Shown in pieces: positions 1 to 7,043 of a stretch of DNA of 59,630 bases. The position numbers and the translations under genes are program-made. The DNA is taken from assembly GCA_024684175.1 (NCBI GenBank), contig JAIKXJ010000057.1, positions 1 through 59,630 on the forward strand. Direction: 5' to 3'. The notes below the pieces were generated by a model. That model was not told where the DNA came from and made no database searches. It saw only the letters and a program-made list of their open reading frames with translations. Within the stretch, counting starts at the first letter, position 1. Each line of letters starts with the position of its first letter. The stretch comes from Erysipelotrichaceae bacterium. GTDB lineage: Bacteria > Bacillota_I > Bacilli_A > Erysipelotrichales > Erysipelotrichaceae.

Positions 1-250
1 GGGTACAGAACTCATGGATCTCGTCGTTAGTCCCGGGAGCCTGATTGCCGAACTGGTTGCATGGGATATCGAGGATCTCCAAGCCTTTGTCATGATAATC
101 CCTGTACATCTGCTCGATCGGTTCGTACTGCGGCGTGAATCCGCAGCCGGTCGCCGTATTGACGACCATGACGACTTTGCCCTTGAGATCGGACATCTTG
201 ACTTCTTCGCCCTTGGCGGAGAGGATACTATAATCATAAAAACTTGCCAT
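1..250 (-). CDS. Glutathione peroxidase family thiol peroxidase (3' end cut off)
   Basis: The minus-strand frame starts at the ATG complementary to 248-250 and runs off the window edge, so only the first 83 residues are seen. It opens [10 protein letters not shown] and continues to a [20 protein letters not shown] segment. This is the catalytic loop of glutathione peroxidases, which reduce hydroperoxides in the cytoplasm, usually with thioredoxin in bacteria. The active residue is cysteine (ATGCGFT), not selenocysteine. The second family block, with PCNQFG, is also present (about residues 64-69). A GGAG lies about 13 bases upstream, a long spacing. The gene is divergent from the one at 378. 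Family assignment is firm; the reductant is not known from sequence. Confidence 0.93.
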   Translation of the reverse strand, partial: MASFYDYSILSAKGEEVKMSDLKGKVVMVVNTATGCGFTPQYEPIEQMYRDYHDKGLEILDIPCNQFGNQAPGTNDEIHEFCT

Positions 251-357
251 ATCGTTTCTTATTCTCCTTTACATGTCCATGTTAGCATCGGCCAACCTCT
301 CTTCTCAATCGGAATGCACTTGAACAATCTATAATGAAAGCCTTTACACGCAAAGTA

Positions 358-366
358 TGGTAGAAT
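358..366 (+). promoter_or_regulatory. Extended -10 element of a near-leaderless promoter
   Basis: TGG followed by TAGAAT forms an extended -10 element eleven bases before the ATG at 378. Transcription would start about 4-5 bases before the start codon, and no Shine-Dalgarno sequence is seen. No good -35 is present at 17 bases; TTTACA at 343-348 is too close. Confidence 0.5.
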
Positions 367-377
367 GAATACTGGAT

Positions 378-1232
378 ATGCCTACGACTTATGCACACTG
401 GCGTTTCGGAGACGACTGCATCAAGACGCTCCCCGGACAATTGCAAGACGCCATACATCATCATCGTGATCTCTACGATCTCGGCGTCCACGGACCGGAC
501 ATTTTTTTCTATGACCTGATCCATAAGGACGTTTCGAGATACGGTTCTGCCATGCATCATCAGGCGGCAAGAGGATTCTTTGAGAACTGCGTGAAAGTAT
601 TGAACGAAGAAACGGAAGACAAGGAGGCCATGTTATCTTATATCCTCGGTTTTCTTTCTCACTACACCTTAGATTCCCAGTGCCACGGCTACATCAACCG
701 CAAGGATGCTTTGAGCGAGGGTCTTTCTCACAACAAGATCGAAGCGGAATACGATGCCCATATGATGAAGCTCGACGGACGCAATGTTGCTTTGACCGAC
801 CGGGCGCAGTCTTTGAAACCGACCAGAAAAAATGCGGCAGTCATCGCCCGTTTCTTCCCGTTCAGCGGCAAACAGATCTATCAGACCTGTTTCGACCAGC
901 AGTTCATCATCCGCGGACTCAATTGCCGCAGTGATTTCAAACGAAAGAGCCTGGCTGCGATACTTCAGCGTTTGGGCCTTCCTCACTACCGTGATCTCAT
1001 CGTTCCGATCGAGGAACTACCGGCCTGCAAAGATTCCAACCGGCGTTTGGACAAACTTCGCGCCTATGCTCTGGAGCTTTATCCCAAACTGGCGGAAAAC
1101 TTCATGGAGACCGCCGAAGGAAAAACGGAGCTCTGTGCCTATTTCGACCGCGATTTCGATCCGGAAAATGAAAACATTCAAGTCCTTCCTTATGAAGAAG
1201 AACTGAAATATATACCAGAAAAAGATTTTTAG
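378..1232 (+). CDS. Zinc-dependent phospholipase C family protein
   Basis: A 284-residue protein with no signal peptide or membrane segment. It opens with PTTYAHWRFGDD and has spaced His/Asp groups: HGPDIFFYD at about 39-47, HH at about 60-61, and FLSHYTLDSQCHGY at about 92-105. This pattern is typical of the PF00882 zinc-dependent phospholipase C-like family found in Firmicutes, where the His and Asp residues bind metal. The substrate is unknown, and many members have no proven lipase activity. It is the first gene of a plus-strand run with the MFS gene, which starts 20 bases after its stop behind a GGAG site. The start is fixed by the near-leaderless promoter. Confidence 0.8.
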   Translation: MPTTYAHWRFGDDCIKTLPGQLQDAIHHHRDLYDLGVHGPDIFFYDLIHKDVSRYGSAMHHQAARGFFENCVKVLNEETEDKEAMLSYILGFLSHYTLDSQCHGYINRKDALSEGLSHNKIEAEYDAHMMKLDGRNVALTDRAQSLKPTRKNAAVIARFFPFSGKQIYQTCFDQQFIIRGLNCRSDFKRKSLAAILQRLGLPHYRDLIVPIEELPACKDSNRRLDKLRAYALELYPKLAENFMETAEGKTELCAYFDRDFDPENENIQVLPYEEELKYIPEKDF

Positions 1233-1252
1233 TGTTTTAAGGAGCAATCTGT

Positions 1253-2614
1253 ATGAATGGCTTATTCAAAAAGCTGAACCAATCCAAGATCTTCAAAGAT
1301 CTGACCCCGGAAGAATTCTCCTGGGTCCTCTACGATGTCGGCAATTCCGCTTTCACGATGCTGGCCTGTTCTTTGGTCCCGGTGTGGTTCTCCAACCTCG
1401 TCCTGGCGACCGGCGCCAACCAGCTGACTGCGACCTCCATGTGGGGTTATGTCCAAGCCGGCGTCACTGTCGTCCTGGTCGTCGTCGGACCGGCCTTAGG
1501 TGCCATCGCCGACCACAAGGACACAAGAAAGATCCTGTTCCAGACTGCAGTCTTCATCGGTGTCACCATGTGCATCATTACCGGTTTCGCCTGGAACTGG
1601 GTGATCTTCACGATCATGTACATGCTGACGAGGCTGTTCTATTCGGCATCCCTGACTTTCTATGACTCGATGCTCAACGATGTCACCAGCGACGAACGCT
1701 CCGACGCTGTTTCCGCCTACGGTTATGCCTGGGGCTATATCGGTTCCTGCATCCCCTTCACGCTGTCTCTGGCTTGCGCCGCTCTGGGCCCGCTGATGCT
1801 CAACATCATCTCGGAATCCTTCTCCAAGATCCTGGCCTTTGCGATCACCGGCTGCTGGTGGCTGATGGTCACGATGCCTTTGCTGAAGAACTACAAACAG
1901 GTCAATTACGTCGAAGGAAAGCCGCACATCGCTGCCGCCTTCAAAAAGATCTTCGCTACGATCGGAAGGATCGTGAAGAAAGACAAGAAAGTCTTCTTCT
2001 TCCTGATCGCCTTCTTCCTTTACATCGACGGCGTCGGCACGATCATCGACAACTGCGTCACCATCGGCAAAGCCGTCGGATTGAACAACGACATCCTGCT
2101 GATCATCTTCTTGCTGCTGACGCAAGTCGTCGCCTGGATCGGTTCTCTGGTCTTTGCGAAACTCTCCAAGAAATATAAGACGATCACTCTGTTATCCATC
2201 TGTATCGGCGGCTACTTCGTCGGTTCCTTATACGGTCTGTTCATCGATACGATGCTCGACTTCGCCATCCTGGCCTTCATCGTCGGCTGCTTCCAGGGCT
2301 CCATCCAGTCCCTGTCCCGCAGCTACTACTCCAGGATCATCCCGGATGAGAACTCCGGCGAATACTTCGGACTTTACGATATCTTCTCCAAAGGCGCTTC
2401 CGTCTTAGGATCCTTAGTCATCGGTATCGTGACTGCCAAAGGCGATCCGGCGACCGGACTCATGAATGTGAATGTCTTCGGCAAGAGCTTGCATGTCGGA
2501 AGCATCAACCTGGCAGTCGCCATGCTTTGTATCTTCTTCTTCCTGGGCTTCATCTTCTTAAGGATCGCGGACAAGTTCCCGCAGTCGGATGAATCCAAAG
2601 GCGATATTCAATAA
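1253..2614 (+). CDS. MFS transporter, UMF1/Atg22-like
   Basis: A 453-residue polytopic protein with about 12 hydrophobic segments. The N-terminus carries a cytoplasmic stretch and FSWVLYDVGNSAF, the characteristic opening of the UMF1 (Atg22-like) branch of the major facilitator superfamily. GAIADHKDTRK at about 83-93 is the loop 2-3 motif of MFS carriers. Fungal relatives export amino acids from the vacuole; bacterial substrates are mostly unknown, so none is assigned. GGAG lies 8 bases before the ATG. The gene ends just ahead of a strong hairpin at 2620-2643. Confidence 0.85.
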   Translation: MNGLFKKLNQSKIFKDLTPEEFSWVLYDVGNSAFTMLACSLVPVWFSNLVLATGANQLTATSMWGYVQAGVTVVLVVVGPALGAIADHKDTRKILFQTAVFIGVTMCIITGFAWNWVIFTIMYMLTRLFYSASLTFYDSMLNDVTSDERSDAVSAYGYAWGYIGSCIPFTLSLACAALGPLMLNIISESFSKILAFAITGCWWLMVTMPLLKNYKQVNYVEGKPHIAAAFKKIFATIGRIVKKDKKVFFFLIAFFLYIDGVGTIIDNCVTIGKAVGLNNDILLIIFLLLTQVVAWIGSLVFAKLSKKYKTITLLSICIGGYFVGSLYGLFIDTMLDFAILAFIVGCFQGSIQSLSRSYYSRIIPDENSGEYFGLYDIFSKGASVLGSLVIGIVTAKGDPATGLMNVNVFGKSLHVGSINLAVAMLCIFFFLGFIFLRIADKFPQSDESKGDIQ

Positions 2615-2619
2615 GCGAT

Positions 2620-2643
2620 AAAAGACAGAGCGATCTGTCTTTT
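2620..2643 (+). terminator. Hairpin with GNRA tetraloop between MFS gene and mnmL
   Basis: A perfect 10-bp stem AAAAGACAGA/TCTGTCTTTT closes a GCGA tetraloop and is followed by TCTC. It is probably a terminator for the MFS gene. It ends only 13 bases before the mnmL start codon, so it may also be a processing or attenuation element in a longer transcript. Confidence 0.7.
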
Positions 2644-2656
2644 CTCTTGGAAGACC

Positions 2657-3595
2657 ATGGAAAACCCCTTCAAATATTCATTCAACGAAAAACGCTATCA
2701 TACCTTCAATTACTATCTCAAGACGACCTACGGGCGTAAAGTATCCAAAGTCATCCTGGACGGCGGATTCACCTGCCCCAACCGCGATGGCAGCAAGTCC
2801 ACGGGCGGCTGCATCTTCTGTTCGAACGCCGGAAGCGGCGATTCCAACACGGCGCTGACAAAGTCGGTCCTTGAGCAGTTTGAAGCCAATAAGAAAGTCA
2901 TGGACCGCAAGTGGCCGGGTTCTTTGTATATCCCCTACTTCCAGTCGTTTTCCAATACCTACGGGCCTTTAGAAAAGATCAGGAAGATGTGCGATCCCTT
3001 CCTGGCCATGGACGATGTGGCCGAGATCTCCATCGCGACGAGATGTGACTGCTTAAAGGAAGAGGTCATTGACTATCTGGATTCCATAGCGGCGATCAAG
3101 CCGGTCTGGCTGGAGCTTGGCTTACAGACATCCAACGATGTTACAGGAAAGATCCTCAACCGCTGCTACGACTTTCAAGATGTCAATGACGCTTTGAAAC
3201 GACTGGAAAAGACATCGGTCAAAGTCTGTCTTCACGTCATGGACGGTTTGCCTTTCGAAACGAAAGAAGACATGCTGCAGACGGTGAAAGACATTTCCCA
3301 TTTACCCTTTCAAGCCATCAAGATCCACATGCTGCACGTGATCAAAGATACCAAGCTCGCGCAAATGTATGATGAAAAACCCTTCGAACTGATCTCAAGA
3401 GAGGATTACATCGATCTGATCGTCCGCCAGCTGGAACTGCTCCCGCCGGAGATCATCGTGGAACGGCTGACCGGCGATCCGGTCAAAGAAGACCTGATCA
3501 CACCGGCCTGGCTTTTGAACAAGACGACGATCCTCAACGATATCGACAAACTCATGCGAAAAGAAGACACCTGGCAAGGCAAGTTCTATGAATAA
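2657..3595 (+). CDS. mnmL: tRNA wobble-uridine radical SAM enzyme MnmL (YtqA type, TIGR01212)
   Basis: A 312-residue cytoplasmic radical SAM enzyme. Cysteines 40, 52 and 55 (TCPNRDG...GCIFC) form the iron-sulfur cluster motif with the long spacing of the TIGR01212/YhcC/YtqA family. In Bacillus subtilis and Streptococcus mutans this protein, MnmL, is required to turn cmnm5s2U into mnm5s2U at tRNA position 34. The next gene overlaps it by 8 bases and encodes the partner methylase MnmM, the same arrangement as ytqA-ytqB, which supports the role. The upstream GGAAG is a weak ribosome site only 3 bases from the ATG. Confidence 0.88.
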   Translation: MENPFKYSFNEKRYHTFNYYLKTTYGRKVSKVILDGGFTCPNRDGSKSTGGCIFCSNAGSGDSNTALTKSVLEQFEANKKVMDRKWPGSLYIPYFQSFSNTYGPLEKIRKMCDPFLAMDDVAEISIATRCDCLKEEVIDYLDSIAAIKPVWLELGLQTSNDVTGKILNRCYDFQDVNDALKRLEKTSVKVCLHVMDGLPFETKEDMLQTVKDISHLPFQAIKIHMLHVIKDTKLAQMYDEKPFELISREDYIDLIVRQLELLPPEIIVERLTGDPVKEDLITPAWLLNKTTILNDIDKLMRKEDTWQGKFYE

Positions 3596-4130
3596 CAACA
3601 CCTTCGTGCACAAATACATCAGGCCGCTCATCTCAAAGGAAGATATCGCCGTCGACATGACGGCGGGCAACGGCAACGATACACTTTTCCTCGCCTCTCT
3701 GGCAAAGAAAGTCCACGCCTTCGATATCTCAAAGACGGCGATCGAACGCTCCAAAGAAAAGACGAAAGACTTCGATAACATCGAATTCCACCTGACCAGC
3801 CATGGCAATGTCGACCGCTATGTCTCAAAAGACGAAGCTTCTCTCTTTATTTTCAATCTGGGCTATCTGCCGGGAAGTGAGGAAGCTTCTTTCACCGAGA
3901 AAAACGAGACTCTGAAAGCCTTCAAAAAAGCCTATGCCTTATTGAAAGACAAAGGCTATCTGATCGTCACCTTTTATCTGCGCCAGAAAGGCGGTTATGA
4001 GGAGTATTATCTTCTCGATGACTACATAAAGAAAAACAGGCTTCAGATCCTTGAAACCTATTCTCAGCAGAAGATGGATTCCCCCATTACCTATATCATC
4101 TATAAAAGTCAATCCAATACGGAACTGTAA
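3588..4130 (+). CDS. mnmM: tRNA nm5s2U methyltransferase MnmM (YtqB type)
   Basis: A 180-residue class I SAM-dependent methyltransferase. Motif I is DMTAGNGNDT at residues 23-32, and a FNLGYLPG block at about 87-94 fits the YtqB/rRNA methylase-like family. MnmM methylates the aminomethyl group of nm5s2U in tRNA to give mnm5s2U, following MnmL. Its start lies inside the end of mnmL, so translational coupling is likely. The 3' end overlaps the end of the convergent DUF4015 gene by 22 bases, and no separate terminator is visible. Confidence 0.87.
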   Translation: MNNNTFVHKYIRPLISKEDIAVDMTAGNGNDTLFLASLAKKVHAFDISKTAIERSKEKTKDFDNIEFHLTSHGNVDRYVSKDEASLFIFNLGYLPGSEEASFTEKNETLKAFKKAYALLKDKGYLIVTFYLRQKGGYEEYYLLDDYIKKNRLQILETYSQQKMDSPITYIIYKSQSNTEL

Positions 4131-5758
4131 TAGTCATAACGGTTGAGATTGGACGAAGCGCTCCAGGTCATGTAACCGTCGCAGACGCCGGCATCCCGCA
4201 GGCCTTCGATCTGATCTTTGATGAATCCCGGATCGTAGTAGACTTCATACGGATCGGAATCCTGAGCCATGATCCAGGTGCGGCACTTAGCCGCATCGTA
4301 AGTCTTTTCCTGCGCAAAATGGGTCGCCTGACCCCAGCGGTACATCAATAATCCCGGTTCATACCACGGAGCTTCGATCCCGTAGGCATAAGCGGAGAAA
4401 TGGTCGGGATAAGGCATCGAAGAGATCGCGTCGGCCGCATTGGAAATGGCCGGCCAGAACTGTCCGTAATAGGAAACGAAAGCGGAAAACCCCGTGTGAT
4501 CGTCACCGCTGATCTCGCCGAAGACATCGGCAGAGACATAGATGCCCTGATCATGCAGGAACTCCACCGCATAGCGAAGGAAATTCGTGATCGCCTGGCT
4601 TCGGGTCTCGTCATAGAGATTGCGCAGTTCCACGTCTTCCACATCTTCCGGCAGACGCACGTAATCGAACTGGATCTCATCAAAGCCCATCTCATTCGCC
4701 GCTTCCAAGGCCAGAGCCACATCGTATTCCCACATCTTTCTTGAGAAGATGCTCGGCCATCTCACGGCGCCGTAGCGGTACAAAGAACCGTCGTAGATCA
4801 AGGCTTCTTCCGGATTATCCACTGCAAAAGAATCGTCCTTGAATGCTGTGATCCTGCCGATCAGATAATAGCCGGCATCCTTGAGCTTCTTCACATTTTC
4901 TTTGTAAGAATCGTAGCTGTTGGGGATGTTTTCGGTCGAAGGTGCATAGGTTCTCATCACCGGCGATTCATAAGCCAGCTGGGTATCGACATAACAGTCT
5001 TTGACATCGACGACAAAGGCGTTGATGCCGGGACAGCGGCTTGCCACATCGATATAAGAATCCGCCAGGCTGATCGCTTCCGCGTTGATATATAAGGCAT
5101 TGACCGTTTCGGGCATCGTAGTCCGCGGAACGAAATCTTCCTTGCTGTAGTAATCGATGGCCCTGGGATCGCCGCCCTGTCCGAAATAGACATCGGCATA
5201 GACCGAATCGTCCAGCTCAGTCTCGCGATATTCCTGATCGGCATATCTGGAAGAGATGTAGCCGGTCCCGTTGACTTCATAGTAATCGATGCTGCCGTCA
5301 CTCAACAGTTCGTTATAACCGGTGACAGTGAGTTCTTCTTTTTTCTTCACGAAGCCGGCGATATGAAAATCCGCCGGATCAGCGCTCAGAACATGGTCGC
5401 GCAAAGCGTAAAGCTGCTTCTCCTTGACGCAGTCCCGGCGATCGCTCTCCAAGACAGACTCATCAACATAGTATGTGATGCCGTCGAGCTCGAACACGCA
5501 GTATTCGATCTCATCGACTTTTGCCCTGCGGTTTTTGATATCGACCTTCGTGCCGCGGACGAAGCGGTGTTCCACCCCCTGTTTGTCTTTGATGACAAGG
5601 TCCGGACGGTCGGAAGAAAGATAATAAGGCATAGTCTTATTTCCTTCCACATAATCGCGTATAAGAAAGACCAGTCCGCCGATGCATGCCAACAAAAGAA
5701 CGGCAAAAATGAGGATCAGATGCTTTTTCAGTCTTCTTCTTTTCTTACGTTTCTTCAC
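4109..5758 (-). CDS. Membrane-anchored putative glycoside hydrolase (DUF4015)
   Basis: A 549-residue protein beginning with a very basic stretch (KKRKKRRRLKK), then one membrane helix at about 14-34, so the rest lies outside the cell. Residues about 40-200 are a linker or SH3-like region. The C-terminal two thirds contain ALYINAEAISLADSYIDVA, NAFVVDVKDCYVDTQLAYE, FDEIQFDYVRLPED and DVFGEISG, the TIM-barrel signature of PF13200 (DUF4015). These are putative polysaccharide hydrolases with no settled substrate; cell-wall or exopolysaccharide is a guess. The start is a GTG placed exactly 6 bases after an extended -10, so a leaderless mRNA is likely. No ATG with a ribosome site is nearby. Confidence 0.82.
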   Translation of the reverse strand: MKKRKKRRRLKKHLILIFAVLLLACIGGLVFLIRDYVEGNKTMPYYLSSDRPDLVIKDKQGVEHRFVRGTKVDIKNRRAKVDEIEYCVFELDGITYYVDESVLESDRRDCVKEKQLYALRDHVLSADPADFHIAGFVKKKEELTVTGYNELLSDGSIDYYEVNGTGYISSRYADQEYRETELDDSVYADVYFGQGGDPRAIDYYSKEDFVPRTTMPETVNALYINAEAISLADSYIDVASRCPGINAFVVDVKDCYVDTQLAYESPVMRTYAPSTENIPNSYDSYKENVKKLKDAGYYLIGRITAFKDDSFAVDNPEEALIYDGSLYRYGAVRWPSIFSRKMWEYDVALALEAANEMGFDEIQFDYVRLPEDVEDVELRNLYDETRSQAITNFLRYAVEFLHDQGIYVSADVFGEISGDDHTGFSAFVSYYGQFWPAISNAADAISSMPYPDHFSAYAYGIEAPWYEPGLLMYRWGQATHFAQEKTYDAAKCRTWIMAQDSDPYEVYYDPGFIKDQIEGLRDAGVCDGYMTWSASSNLNRYDYYSSVLD

Positions 5759-5764
5759 CTCTTC

Positions 5765-5773
5765 ATTCTAGCA
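5765..5773 (-). promoter_or_regulatory. Extended -10, leaderless promoter of the DUF4015 gene
   Basis: Read on the minus strand, TGC-TAGAAT is an extended -10. The six bases GAAGAG follow and then the GTG start codon, so the expected first transcribed base is at or next to the start codon. Confidence 0.6.
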
Positions 5774-5780
5774 TAAGAAA

Positions 5781-5798
5781 AGCTCCTCACCGGGAGCT
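5781..5798 (-). terminator. Possible minus-strand terminator hairpin
   Basis: AGCTCC and GGAGCT form a 6-bp stem followed on the minus strand by TTTCTT. It lies just upstream of the DUF4015 promoter, where it could stop antisense transcripts that enter from the type VII operon through the metallophosphoesterase gene. The stem is short, so this is tentative. Confidence 0.4.
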
Positions 5799-5954
5799 CT
5801 TCTCAAGATTATTTAAGGGGATAAATATTTACGATACTTTATGAATCGGGGGCTGGTACCGGCAAGGCCTCACTTTCCTTGCAAGTACATGATAGAAAAA
5901 GATCTGTATCAATATTATGTTGGAATCATGTAAAATTATGTGAAGCACATGGAT

Positions 5955-5960
5955 TATAAT
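5955..5960 (+). promoter_or_regulatory. -10 hexamer, leaderless promoter of metallophosphoesterase-like gene
   Basis: A perfect TATAAT sits 6 bases (TACAGT) before the ATG at 5967. It lies downstream of the alternative in-frame starts at 5940 (GTG) and 5949 (ATG), which would make 5967 the real start. The 5759-5939 gap otherwise holds a 6-bp hairpin GCAAGG/CCTTGC at 5862-5882 and nothing else recognisable. Confidence 0.6.
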
Positions 5961-5966
5961 TACAGT

Positions 5967-6818
5967 ATGGTCAAAAAGCTTCTTATCCTCTTTGCATCTC
6001 TGGCGATTGTGATCGCAGGCTGCTTTTATAACGCCTTGAAAGTCAATACGAAACAGTTCAAGGTCCGGGAAGAATATCTGGATTCCGAGAAGATCACACC
6101 GGGCATCGACGGCTTGCTGATCGCGTATTTTTCCGACATCAAGCTCAATTCTTTTCTTGATGAAGCCTACATCGATGCCTTCCTGAATGCGATCGACTCT
6201 TTCAAGCCCGACATCATCCTGTTCGGCGGTGACTTGCTGGATTGCGACCAAAAGCCGGGTGCCGAACTGATCACGCATCTGACGACCGGTCTCAAGAAAC
6301 TGCACGCGCCGTATGGCAAATATGCCGTCTACGGCGATGAAGACCACGCCGACAAGCAGACAGTCGATGCCGTCTATGAACAAAGCGGTTTCAAAGTCCT
6401 CGACAATACTTCCGTGCTGATCGGCCTGGAAAAAGGTTCCTATCTCAACATCGTCGGTATCGATTCCATGTCGAAAGGAACACCGGACTTGTCATCCGCC
6501 TTTGCACAGGTCAATGCCAACCACTATTCGATCGTCCTGTCCCATTGTCCGGACATCTTCGACTCGATCCTGGGCTACCCTACCGATCAGCTGCTCAGCG
6601 GACATTCGCTGGGCGGACAGATCTATTTCCCGCTTTTGTCCTCGTTTGACCGGGACTACGGCTGCAAGAAATACTTCCGCTCCAAAACGACGCGGAACGG
6701 TGCGACCCTAGACATCTCTACCGGCCTCGGCCGCAAGACGACGAATGCCCGCTTCAATGCCGACGCCGAGATCGTCGTCTATACGCTTCGTTCTGCGATC
6801 CGCAGGACAGGTGAATAA
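5967..6818 (+). CDS. Lipoprotein with degenerate metallophosphoesterase domain
   Basis: A 283-residue protein from the ATG at 5967. The N-terminus MVKKLLILFASLAIVIAGC has a positive start, a hydrophobic core and a lipobox (IAGC), so it is probably lipid-anchored outside the membrane. The rest follows the calcineurin-like phosphoesterase layout (YkuE-like), but metal ligands are changed. The usual D-x-H is SDIK, GDxxD is kept (GGDLLD), GNH(D/E) has become GDED, SHCPD is kept, and GHxHGGQ is GHSLGGQ. It may therefore be inactive or use an altered metal site. Its last 111 bases overlap the convergent EsaB-like gene. A longer form starting at GTG 5940 cannot be excluded. Confidence 0.75.
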   Translation: MVKKLLILFASLAIVIAGCFYNALKVNTKQFKVREEYLDSEKITPGIDGLLIAYFSDIKLNSFLDEAYIDAFLNAIDSFKPDIILFGGDLLDCDQKPGAELITHLTTGLKKLHAPYGKYAVYGDEDHADKQTVDAVYEQSGFKVLDNTSVLIGLEKGSYLNIVGIDSMSKGTPDLSSAFAQVNANHYSIVLSHCPDIFDSILGYPTDQLLSGHSLGGQIYFPLLSSFDRDYGCKKYFRSKTTRNGATLDISTGLGRKTTNARFNADAEIVVYTLRSAIRRTGE

Positions 6819-7043
6819 CTTCAGGCTGACAAAACCCTCGAAAGCAAATTCCGAAAGCACGGTATTCCGATCCAGGAATACCTTTTTATACGGGTCATAG
6901 ATCAAAGCCTCTGTATAGTCCTTCCCGTACAGGCTTTTCAGCAATAAAAGATTCTGTCGGAAACTGAGACGCTCATCCAGATAGACTTCGATGCTTTGTC
7001 CGGAAACAGCTTCCGAAAAGCGGAACGGTATCTTATGATCCAT
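6708..7043 (-). CDS. EsaB/YukD-like ubiquitin-fold protein of the type VII cluster
   Basis: A 111-residue small protein. Residues about 17-77 follow a YukD/EsaB-like ubiquitin-fold pattern: IEVYLDERLSFRQNLLLL, then LIYDPYKKVFLDRNTVLSEF, then GFVSLKLF. In Staphylococcus and Bacillus, EsaB/YukD is a small cytoplasmic accessory of the EssC secretion machine. The start overlaps the end of essC by 11 bases (GAGGTG upstream), so it is the last gene of that operon. The roughly 34-residue basic tail after TCPADR is outside the usual domain and is encoded antisense to the end of the plus-strand metallophosphoesterase gene. The fold call is by pattern and context; sequence identity is low. Confidence 0.62.
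   Translation of the reverse strand: MDHKIPFRFSEAVSGQSIEVYLDERLSFRQNLLLLKSLYGKDYTEALIYDPYKKVFLDRNTVLSEFAFEGFVSLKLFTCPADRRTKRIDDDLGVGIEAGIRRLAAEAGRDV

Noticed and set aside
14..334. Plus-strand frame over the glutathione peroxidase gene
   Set aside because: The minus strand carries a clear peroxidase sequence here; the plus translation has no recognisable features.
1496..2125. Long minus-strand frame (209 codons) opposite the MFS gene
   Set aside because: It is a shadow of a GC-rich membrane-protein gene, with Asp/Gln/Arg-rich low-complexity translation and no family pattern.
5779..5800. Hairpin as terminator of the DUF4015 gene
   Set aside because: It lies upstream of that gene's start, so it cannot end its transcript; kept only as a possible end for antisense RNA.
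5800..5940. Riboswitch before the metallophosphoesterase-like gene
   Set aside because: Only a small hairpin (GCAAGG/CCTTGC) is present, and the gene's own -10 lies downstream of it.
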